Shown here: one piece after another, positions 1 to 5,109 of the stretch
Position numbering within the stretch: position 1 is the first letter of the stretch
How the letters are laid out: each line of letters starts with the position of its first letter
Assembly: GCA_016281115.1 (NCBI GenBank)
Contig: JAEEHZ010000089.1
Span: 1-6,201 of the forward strand
Direction: 5' to 3'
Length of the DNA: 6,201 bases
Origin: Clostridiaceae bacterium
GTDB lineage: Bacteria > Bacillota > Clostridia > Oscillospirales > Acutalibacteraceae
Notes under the pieces: generated by a model
Database searches by the model: none
Told to the model about the DNA's origin: nothing
What the model saw: only the letters and a program-made list of their open reading frames with translations
Position numbers and translations under genes: made by a program

Positions 1-270
1 GAGCCAATGTATATCTTCTTTGATGGCGTCCACATACTCCACGTCCTCTTTTGTGGGGTTTGTGTCGTCCATTCTGAGATTGCATATTCCGCCGAATTTT
101 TCGGCTATGCCGAAGTCTATGCAGATAGCCTTCGCGTGACCTATATGAAGATAGCCGTTCGGCTCGGGCGGAAAACGCGTATGCACCTGCATACCTGCAA
201 CTCTGCCGCCTTCTGCGATATCTTCTTTAACAAAATCCTCTATAAAATTACCGAAAATTTCTTCAGACAT
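1..270 (-). CDS. glnS: glutaminyl-tRNA synthetase, N-terminal part (runs off left edge)
   Basis: Glutaminyl-tRNA synthetase (class I) charges tRNA-Gln directly with glutamine in the cytoplasm, using ATP. Only the first 90 residues are in the window; the reading frame stays open to base 1, and a full bacterial GlnRS is usually about 550 residues. The translated piece shows the Rossmann-fold start typical of GlnRS: TRFPPEPNGYLHIGHAKAI at about residues 31-49, with the class I HIGH signature at 42-45, followed by NLRMDDTNPTKEDVEYV at about 64-80. The PPEPNGYLHIGHAK and DDTNP wording separates GlnRS from bacterial GluRS (APSPTG.HVGN, EDTD). The ATG at 270-268 is preceded on the minus strand by an AAAGGAAG ribosome binding site about 7 nt away. 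The gene starts 23 nt after the gltX stop, so the two are very likely co-transcribed. The KMSKS loop and anticodon-binding domains lie outside the window and cannot be checked. Confidence 0.95.
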   Translation of the reverse strand, partial: MSEEIFGNFIEDFVKEDIAEGGRVAGMQVHTRFPPEPNGYLHIGHAKAICIDFGIAEKFGGICNLRMDDTNPTKEDVEYVDAIKEDIHWL

Positions 271-293
271 TTCAATTACTTCCTTTATATTAT

Positions 294-1754
294 TTAAGCG
301 TTCAGCATTTCCAAGCCTTTTTCAAGGCGTTTTATTGATTCTTCTTTTCCGAGTATATCAAGTATTTCAACAGCGCCGCCCGGCGTTACCGTTTTTCCCG
401 AAACGGCTATACGCGCAGGCCACATGACCGTACCGTTTTTAAGTTCGTATTTTTCGGCGAGTGCCATAAAACAGTCGTGAATAGAGTCAAAATCCCATTT
501 TTCAAGCTCTTTAAGCGCGTTTGTTACATTTCGTAAAATCTCGGGTGAGTTTTCGAGCGTTGTTTTGCTCTTTTTGTTTATGAACAATTCTTTGTCATAT
601 TGGGGCAGCTTTGCGAAAAAGTCTACCATTGCAGGTATCTCCGTAAGCTTTGAAACACGCTTTTGAAGTATAGAAGCAAGCTTTACCGCGTCCAGATGTC
701 CGCAGCCTGCTTCTGCAAAATAAGGCTTGCACATTTCGGCGAATTCCTCAAGCGGGAGCATCTTTATATATTCGCTGTTGAACCACGCAAGCTTATCGTA
801 GTCAAATATTGCAGGCGATTTGCTTATTCCCTCAATAAAGAATGCTTTTTCGAGCTCTTCTATAGTAAATATTTCCTGATTGTCCTTGGGGCACCATCCG
901 AGCAAGGCAATATAGTTTATTATTGCCGCGGGGAGATAACCTTCTTTTACAAGATCCTCAAAGCCTGTTGAGCCGTGGCGCTTAGAAAGCTTGGAAACGT
1001 TGCCGTCTTCGTCTTTACCCATAATAAGGGGCAGATGGATATATGTCGGTATCTCCCAGCCAAATGCTTCGTAAAGAAGGTTATATTTAGGTGTTGAAGA
1101 TAAATATTCGCAGCCTCTTACAACGTGGGTTATGCCCATTGTGTGGTCGTCTATAACGTTTGCGAAGTTATATGTGGGGTAACCGTCAGCCTTTATAAGT
1201 ATCTGGTCCTGAAGTTCTTTATTGTCTACTGTTATAGCGCCGAATACAGAATCAACAAATGTTGTTTCGCCTTCCGTCGGCATTTTTTGTCTTATAACAT
1301 AAGGAACTCCCTCTGCCAAAAGGCGGTCAACTTCTTCTTTGGGCAAATCTCGGCATTTTCTGTCGTAACCTCCTGCGGCGTATTCAGGCTGTTCTCTCAG
1401 CGCCTCGAGGCGCTCTTTTGTACAAAAACAACGGTAAGCCTTGCCGTCTTTGATAAGCTGTTCCGCGTAAGGTAAATACATATCTTTTCTCTCGCTTTGT
1501 ACATAAGGACCGTAGTCGCCGCCGATATCGGGACCCTCGTCGTGTTTGAGCCCTGCTTTTTTAAGTGTATCGTAAATGATATCAACAGCGCCGTCCACAT
1601 AGCGTTCGCGGTCTGTATCTTCTATTCTCAAAACAAATTTTCCGCCCTGCGATTTTGCGGTGAGATACTCATAAAGAGCCGTTCTCAGATTTCCTACGTG
1701 CATAAAGCCTGTTGGGCTCGGTGCATATCTTGTTCTTACTGTTTTTTTATCCAT
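294..1754 (-). CDS. gltX: glutamyl-tRNA synthetase (GluRS)
   Basis: Class I synthetase that attaches glutamate to tRNA-Glu with ATP; cytoplasmic. The 486-residue product has the usual length of bacterial GluRS and appears complete. Visible landmarks: RTRYAPSPTGFMHVGN with the HIGH-type box HVGN at residues 19-22; LRIEDTDRERY at 42-52; C109-x-C111 followed by Y130-x3-C134, which resembles the zinc-binding pattern of some GluRS and Glu-Q-RS proteins; VVRGCEYLSSTPKY at 211-224; and the KMSKS-type loop KLSKR at 255-259. The C-terminal part ends with the GluRS-like TPGGAVEILDILG at about 457-469. The start is chosen because the GluRS core begins within seven residues and no in-frame ATG, GTG or TTG lies between it and the promoter. 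The ribosome binding site is odd: AGGA sits only 1 nt before the ATG, while a good GGGAGG lies 30 nt upstream (see leader entry). With glnS present in the same operon, this enzyme may be discriminating (tRNA-Glu only), but that is inference. Confidence 0.97.
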   Translation of the reverse strand: MDKKTVRTRYAPSPTGFMHVGNLRTALYEYLTAKSQGGKFVLRIEDTDRERYVDGAVDIIYDTLKKAGLKHDEGPDIGGDYGPYVQSERKDMYLPYAEQLIKDGKAYRCFCTKERLEALREQPEYAAGGYDRKCRDLPKEEVDRLLAEGVPYVIRQKMPTEGETTFVDSVFGAITVDNKELQDQILIKADGYPTYNFANVIDDHTMGITHVVRGCEYLSSTPKYNLLYEAFGWEIPTYIHLPLIMGKDEDGNVSKLSKRHGSTGFEDLVKEGYLPAAIINYIALLGWCPKDNQEIFTIEELEKAFFIEGISKSPAIFDYDKLAWFNSEYIKMLPLEEFAEMCKPYFAEAGCGHLDAVKLASILQKRVSKLTEIPAMVDFFAKLPQYDKELFINKKSKTTLENSPEILRNVTNALKELEKWDFDSIHDCFMALAEKYELKNGTVMWPARIAVSGKTVTPGGAVEILDILGKEESIKRLEKGLEMLNA

Positions 1755-1807
1755 ATCCTGCTGTGTGCCGATAAACCGGCGCCGCCTCCCTTATTTTAGA
1801 ATGATAC
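1755..1807 (-). promoter_or_regulatory. gltX 5' leader with distant Shine-Dalgarno-like site and small hairpin
   Basis: Predicted untranslated leader of about 50 nt between the promoter and the gltX start. On the minus strand it holds a strong GGGAGG at 1790-1785, but this is 30 nt from the ATG at 1754 and no ATG, GTG or TTG falls at a usable distance. Between them lies the inverted repeat GCCGGTTTATCGGC (1780-1767): four GC pairs plus a G-U pair around a UUUA loop. Folding would shorten the gap to about 16 nt, still long. No T-box signature is seen, although T-boxes often control synthetase genes in Firmicutes, and the leader is too short for one. Confidence 0.4.
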
Positions 1808-1813
1808 TGTTCT

Positions 1814-1841
1814 ATTATACCAAAAACATTGAAATTTTCAA
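1814..1841 (-). promoter_or_regulatory. sigma-A-type promoter for gltX-glnS
   Basis: On the minus strand TTGAAA (1841-1836) is followed after 16 nt by a perfect TATAAT (1819-1814), with TGG directly before it forming an extended -10. The transcription start would fall near 1807, about 50 nt upstream of the gltX ATG. It is arranged back to back with the rny promoter at 1890-1919. Assigned by pattern only. Confidence 0.8.
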
Positions 1842-1889
1842 TACGTTTGAACAATCTTTGAAAAAATTTAACAGCTTTATTAAAACATC

Positions 1890-1919
1890 TTGACAAGCTC
1901 TATACAAAAGTAATATAAT
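1890..1919 (+). promoter_or_regulatory. sigma-A-type promoter for the rny leader and rny
   Basis: A perfect TTGACA (1890-1895) and a perfect TATAAT (1914-1919) are separated by 18 nt, one of the best promoter matches in the window. Transcription should start near 1926, at the foot of the first leader hairpin. This leaves about 268 nt of transcribed sequence before the rny ATG. The strength of the promoter and the distance to the gene make a separate small RNA or a regulated leader possible. Confidence 0.85.
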
Positions 1920-1925
1920 ACTATT

Positions 1926-2172
1926 AGCTTCAAATAATGAAGCGGTGTGGGCTTTGCTCACATATGTCTTATTAATTCGACTCTTAAAGGGCCGTTATAT
2001 TATAAATTTATTTTTTTATTTGTCATTTTCTTTTATACAGATATGGCACATCATCTTGTATCGCACGTATATTCGGCGTGTGTTTGACATAATGTTTTTA
2101 AAAATTTAATATTTGTATAACGGCACCTTCGGGTTTGATTAATTTATTACGAAGGAAAAAGAAATAAATTAC
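1926..2172 (+). ncRNA. structured 5' leader of rny or unrecognised small RNA
   Basis: The stretch between the rny promoter and its ribosome binding site holds no convincing ORF but several base-paired elements. (I) GCTTCA/TGAAGC, 6 bp, at 1927-1943, starting at the predicted 5' end. (II) 1945-1952 with 1956-1963, 8 bp including two G-U pairs around a UUU loop. (III) A long-range pairing, GCCGTTATA (1991-1999) with TATAACGGC (2116-2124), 9 bp perfect. It can be lengthened outward by GG/CC past a bulged A and inward by AT-rich pairs with bulges. (IIIb) Inside it, CGCACG (2062-2067) with CGTGTG (2077-2082). (IV) ACC-UUCG-GGU at 2125-2134, which competes with the GG/CC extension of III. I do not recognise a known riboswitch, T-box or tmRNA. 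A 6S-like rod is conceivable in length and shape, but I see no specific match. No strong intrinsic terminator follows, so read-through into rny is likely. The AT-rich inner pairs could arise by chance; the GC-containing stems are more persuasive. Confidence 0.45.
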
Positions 2173-2181
2173 AAGGAGGTG
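2173..2181 (+). promoter_or_regulatory. rny: rny ribosome binding site (decides the start codon)
   Basis: AAGGAGGTG is a near-perfect complement of the 16S rRNA 3' end. A GTG at 2179-2181, in frame with rny, lies inside this site and therefore cannot be the start. The next in-frame start is the ATG at 2194, 12 nt beyond the site, slightly longer than the usual 5-9 nt. A further in-frame ATG at 2206 would be much too distant. Confidence 0.85.
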
Positions 2182-2193
2182 TCATTCAAAGTT

Positions 2194-3747
2194 ATGGATT
2201 TATGGATGTCTATTACTTTAATTGCATTGGCGGCAATCGTAAGCGGCGTTGCGTGCTTTATAGGCGGTATCAATCACCGTAAAAGACGCGCCGAGGCTGA
2301 AATAGGCTCTGCAGAGCAAGAGGCAAAGCGTTTGGTCAGCGACGCGGTAAAGGCTGCCGAAGCAAAAAAGAAAGAAACTGTTCTTGAGGGTAAAGATGAG
2401 GTTCATAAGCTTCGCACGGAAGCGGAACGCGAAATATCCGAGAGACGTAAAGACGTACAGCGCCAGGAGAGAAGGCTTCAGCAAAAGGAAGAAACACTCG
2501 ATAAAAAGATGGATAATCTCGAAAAGAAAGATGAGATTCTTACCAAAAAGATAAAAGAAGCCGAGGCAAAGCTTGAAGAAGCCGAAAAGGTAAAAAAGAG
2601 CCAGTTTGAGGTCTTGGAGAGGATTTCTGGACTCACCGGAGAGCAGGCAAAGGCCTTTTTGCTTGAAAAACTGGACGCTGAGCTTTCACACGAAAAAGCT
2701 GTGAAGATAATGGATTACGAAACACAGTTAAAAGACGAACAGGAAAGAAGAGCATCTAACATTATTTCGCTTGCGATCCAAAAATGCGCTGCCGAGCAGG
2801 TTACAGAGATGGCTGTTTCGGTTGTGCCGCTGCCAAATGACGAAATGAAGGGCAGAATTATCGGCCGTGAGGGAAGAAATATAAGATCGCTTGAAACATT
2901 AACAGGCGTTGACTTTATTATCGACGACACGCCTGAGGCTATAACCTTATCGTGCTTTGAGCCGGTAAGAAGAGAAATAGCCAGAATAGCTTTGGAAAAA
3001 CTTATTTCTGACGGCAGAATCCACCCCGCCAGAATTGAAGAAATGATCGACAAGGCAAGAAGAGAAGTGGAGGCAACTATCAAAGAAGAGGGAGAGCGTG
3101 CCGTAATTTCGCTTGGTATTACAGGTATACACCCCGAGCTTGTAAAGCTTTTGGGAAGACTCAGATACAGAACAAGCTACGGTCAAAATGTTCTTAACCA
3201 CTCTTTAGAGGTTGCGTATCTTGCCGGAACAATGGCAGAAGAATTGGGTCTTGACCCCAAAGTTGCCAAACGCGCGGGATTACTTCACGATATAGGAAAG
3301 GCGCTCGACCACGAAATGGAGGGCTCGCATATAGAGCTTGGCGTGGACGTTGCTAAAAAGTATAAAGAGAGTGAAGCCGTTATTCACGCTATCCACGCTC
3401 ACCACGGAGATGTAGAGGCAAAAACGGTTGTTGCTTGTCTTGTGCAGGCTGCCGACGCAATATCTGCCGCAAGACCCGGTGCAAGACGTGAAAACCTTGA
3501 AAATTACATAAAGCGTTTGCAGAAGCTTGAAGAGGTTGCCTCGTCATTTAAGGGCGTTGAACGCTCATTCGCGATACAGGCAGGCAGAGAGATAAGAATT
3601 ATGGTCAAGCCTGAGATCGTTAACGACGATACAATGATCCCGCTTGCACGTGATATTTGCAAAAAGATAGAGACCGACCTTGAATATCCCGGTCAGGTAA
3701 AGGTCACGATAATAAGAGAGAGCAGAGCGGTGAACTACGCAAAATAA
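2194..3747 (+). CDS. rny: ribonuclease Y (RNase Y)
   Basis: Membrane-anchored endoribonuclease that starts mRNA turnover and processes RNAs in many Firmicutes. The product has 517 residues counted from the ATG at 2194 (B. subtilis RNase Y is about 520). The order of parts is classical: an N-terminal membrane helix at about 5-25 followed by a basic stop (HRKRR); a long charged coiled coil at about 30-185, rich in Glu, Lys and Arg; a KH RNA-binding domain with the GxxG loop in GRIIGREGRNI at 220-230; and an HD catalytic domain. Likely metal ligands are H336 (in NHSLEVA), H365-D366 (LLHDIGKALDHE) and D421 (QAADAISAARPG). The C-terminal region, including the stretch GREIRIMVKPE at about 464-474, is also typical. 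All key residues are present. It has its own strong promoter, a long structured leader and a terminator right after, so it is probably monocistronic. The long leader invites the idea that RNase Y controls its own message, but this is inference. Confidence 0.98.
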   Translation: MDLWMSITLIALAAIVSGVACFIGGINHRKRRAEAEIGSAEQEAKRLVSDAVKAAEAKKKETVLEGKDEVHKLRTEAEREISERRKDVQRQERRLQQKEETLDKKMDNLEKKDEILTKKIKEAEAKLEEAEKVKKSQFEVLERISGLTGEQAKAFLLEKLDAELSHEKAVKIMDYETQLKDEQERRASNIISLAIQKCAAEQVTEMAVSVVPLPNDEMKGRIIGREGRNIRSLETLTGVDFIIDDTPEAITLSCFEPVRREIARIALEKLISDGRIHPARIEEMIDKARREVEATIKEEGERAVISLGITGIHPELVKLLGRLRYRTSYGQNVLNHSLEVAYLAGTMAEELGLDPKVAKRAGLLHDIGKALDHEMEGSHIELGVDVAKKYKESEAVIHAIHAHHGDVEAKTVVACLVQAADAISAARPGARRENLENYIKRLQKLEEVASSFKGVERSFAIQAGREIRIMVKPEIVNDDTMIPLARDICKKIETDLEYPGQVKVTIIRESRAVNYAK

Positions 3748-3786
3748 CACGGTTGCTCTAAATATTTATTAGTTTCAGTTAAAACC

Positions 3787-3828
3787 AAAAGCACTTTTGA
3801 CAAAATGTTGTTGTCAAGAGTGCTTTTT
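3787..3828 (+). terminator. intrinsic terminator after rny
   Basis: Inverted repeat with 17-nt arms (3787-3803 and 3811-3827) around a 7-nt loop. It pairs throughout except for one G-U wobble, and the 3' arm ends in a run of five T. It starts 40 nt after the rny stop. The 5' arm begins with AAAA, so there is a weak matching U-run on the other strand, but no minus-strand gene needs it. Confidence 0.9.
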
Positions 3829-3870
3829 GAAATGAAAAAAGTTAAAAAATAAAACTGTACCTCAAAACAC

Positions 3871-3899
3871 TTGAATACTTGTTAAAAAAGGTATAAAAT
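3871..3899 (+). promoter_or_regulatory. probable promoter for the ywlG-HD-hydG gene group
   Basis: TTGAAT (3871-3876) is followed after 17 nt by TAAAAT (3894-3899); an alternative -10, TATAAA at 3892-3897, gives a 15-nt spacer. It lies just after the rny terminator and about 30 nt upstream of the next ribosome binding site. The -10 sits within the perfect inverted repeat GGTAT-AAA-ATACC (3890-3902), a possible operator. Consensus match is moderate. Confidence 0.6.
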
Positions 3900-3936
3900 A
3901 CCGTTGTATGTTTTCTAATCAAAAGGAAGTAGCATA

Positions 3937-4488
3937 ATGAAAGAAATAATAAAAAATCAAGCTTCAGCAGCGATAAAAGAATTGCTGGCTGCCGCAAGGC
4001 TCAAAAAGGGCGATGTATTCGTTGTGGGATGCTCCTCAAGCGAGATAGCAGGCGAAAAGCTTGGCACAATGTCAAACATTGATATTGCAAAGGCAGTGTT
4101 TGACGGTATATATCCTATTTTAAAAGAGAACGGGATATATTTGGCGGCACAGTGTTGCGAGCATCTCAACCGCGCGCTTATAATAGAAGAAGACCTTGCC
4201 ATAAGGCTTTCTCTTGAACAGGTCAATGTTGTTCCGCAAATAAAAGCGGGCGGCAGCTTTGCAACTGTGGCTTATAACAACTTTGAATCGCCGTGCGCGG
4301 TAGAGCATATATCCGCGGCGGCAGGTATGGACATAGGCGGAGTGCTTATAGGCATGCATCTGCGCCAAACAGCTGTGCCTGTTAGGTTATCGGTAAAACA
4401 AATAGGAAAAGCGCCGCTTATCTGCGCCAGAACACGCCCAAAATTTGTCGGCGGCGCCAGAGCGGTATATGACGAAAATTTGATGTGA
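3937..4488 (+). CDS. ywlG: YwlG / DUF436 (UPF0340, TIGR01440-type) family protein
   Basis: A 183-residue soluble protein with no signal peptide or membrane segment. It matches the YwlG family (DUF436/UPF0340), widespread in Firmicutes and of unknown biochemical function. Recognisable family stretches are VVGCSSSEIAGEKLGTMS at about 29-46, GIYLAAQCCEHLNRALIIEE at 66-85, the AGGSFATVAY block at 104-113, AAGMDIGGVLIGMHL at about 128-142, and ARTRPKFVGGARAVYDE at the C-terminus. Conserved-looking polar residues include C32, C73, C74, E75, H76 and H141, which could form an active or metal site; this is a guess from appearance. The start is the ATG at 3937, with AAAGGAAGT 6 nt upstream. It is the first gene after the rny terminator and is followed after 21 nt by the HD-domain gene. 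In Bacillus the orthologue sits beside glyA, so the present position before hydG is a different context. Family assignment is firm; function is not. Confidence 0.9.
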   Translation: MKEIIKNQASAAIKELLAAARLKKGDVFVVGCSSSEIAGEKLGTMSNIDIAKAVFDGIYPILKENGIYLAAQCCEHLNRALIIEEDLAIRLSLEQVNVVPQIKAGGSFATVAYNNFESPCAVEHISAAAGMDIGGVLIGMHLRQTAVPVRLSVKQIGKAPLICARTRPKFVGGARAVYDENLM

Positions 4489-4509
4489 TCAGAGGTAAGG
4501 AGTTTTTTT

Positions 4510-5085
4510 ATGTATAAGACAAGATTTATTGACTTGATTGAAAGCAATGTTACACGCCCGGGCGCGAAAGAGCTTCTCGAATGGCTTGAAAAAACAGATT
4601 TTTACACCGCCCCCGCAAGCACAAAGTATCACTGCGCCTGCGAAAACGGCTTGGTTATGCACAGCCTGAGCGTTTTTGACGTTATGATGGAAAAACACTT
4701 TGACAAAGAGAACGACAGTCTTGAAAGCTTTACGATCTGCGCATTGCTTCACGACCTTTGCAAGGCTCAGTTTTATAAAATAAGCACCCGCAATGTAAAA
4801 AACGAAGAAACAGGAAAATGGGAAAAAGTACCGTATTATTCAATTGAAGATGTTTTTCCCTACGGGCACGGAGAAAAATCCGTATTCCTGATAGAGCGTT
4901 TTATGCGCCTTAAACCAAACGAGGCAATGGCTATACGTTGGCATATGGGAGGCTTTGACGACCCTAACGGATACAGCGTAAGCAACGCTTACGAAAAATA
5001 TACTCTGGCGGTAAAGCTTCATCTTGCAGATCTGGAATCTACATATATAAGAGAAAAAGGCACGTCTGCCGTGCACAACAAATAA
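4510..5085 (+). CDS. HD-domain protein, putative metal-dependent phosphohydrolase
   Basis: A 191-residue soluble protein with an HD-type metal-binding core, probably a phosphohydrolase acting on a nucleotide or other phosphorylated compound; the substrate is unknown. Visible pieces in order: ENGLVMHSLSVFDVM (45-59) with the first histidine H51; ALLHDLCKAQFYK (78-90) with the HD pair H81-D82; PYGHGEKSVFLIERFM (117-132) with H120; AIRWHMGGFDDP (141-152) with H145; and LHLADLESTYI (170-180) with D174. This H...HD...H...H...D series is what a functional HD site needs, so the enzyme is probably active. A TAAGGAG site lies 7 nt before the ATG through a run of seven T. The gene sits 21 nt after ywlG and 24 nt before hydG, which suggests one transcript. 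It is unrelated to RNase Y beyond the shared HD fold: no KH domain, coiled coil or membrane anchor. A role linked to radical-SAM chemistry or hydrogenase maturation is only inferred from position. Confidence 0.85.
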   Translation: MYKTRFIDLIESNVTRPGAKELLEWLEKTDFYTAPASTKYHCACENGLVMHSLSVFDVMMEKHFDKENDSLESFTICALLHDLCKAQFYKISTRNVKNEETGKWEKVPYYSIEDVFPYGHGEKSVFLIERFMRLKPNEAMAIRWHMGGFDDPNGYSVSNAYEKYTLAVKLHLADLESTYIREKGTSAVHNK

Positions 5086-5109
5086 TAAAACAAACTGAGA
5101 GGCAACATA

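Noticed and set aside
7..297. Plus-strand ORF of 96 codons at the left edge
   Set aside because: It lies opposite the glnS N-terminus, whose minus-strand translation is a clear GlnRS; the plus-strand protein is rich in Phe, Tyr and Cys and looks like nothing known.
1964..1990. tRNA-like TTCGACTC motif in the rny leader
   Set aside because: The flanking bases do not form a five-pair T stem, and no acceptor, D or anticodon arms can be drawn around it.
2043..2087. 14-residue leader peptide ORF upstream of rny (ATG at 2043, stop at 2085-2087)
   Set aside because: No ribosome binding site precedes it, it overlaps the hairpin at 2062-2082, and it has no run of a single amino acid that would suggest attenuation.
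1755..2193. T-box riboswitch controlling gltX or rny
   Set aside because: The conserved T-box antiterminator sequence is absent on both strands, there is no leader terminator, and the gltX leader is only about 50 nt.
2218..3201. Minus-strand ORFs opposite rny
   Set aside because: The plus strand encodes all RNase Y domains without a break; the antisense frames show no recognisable motifs.
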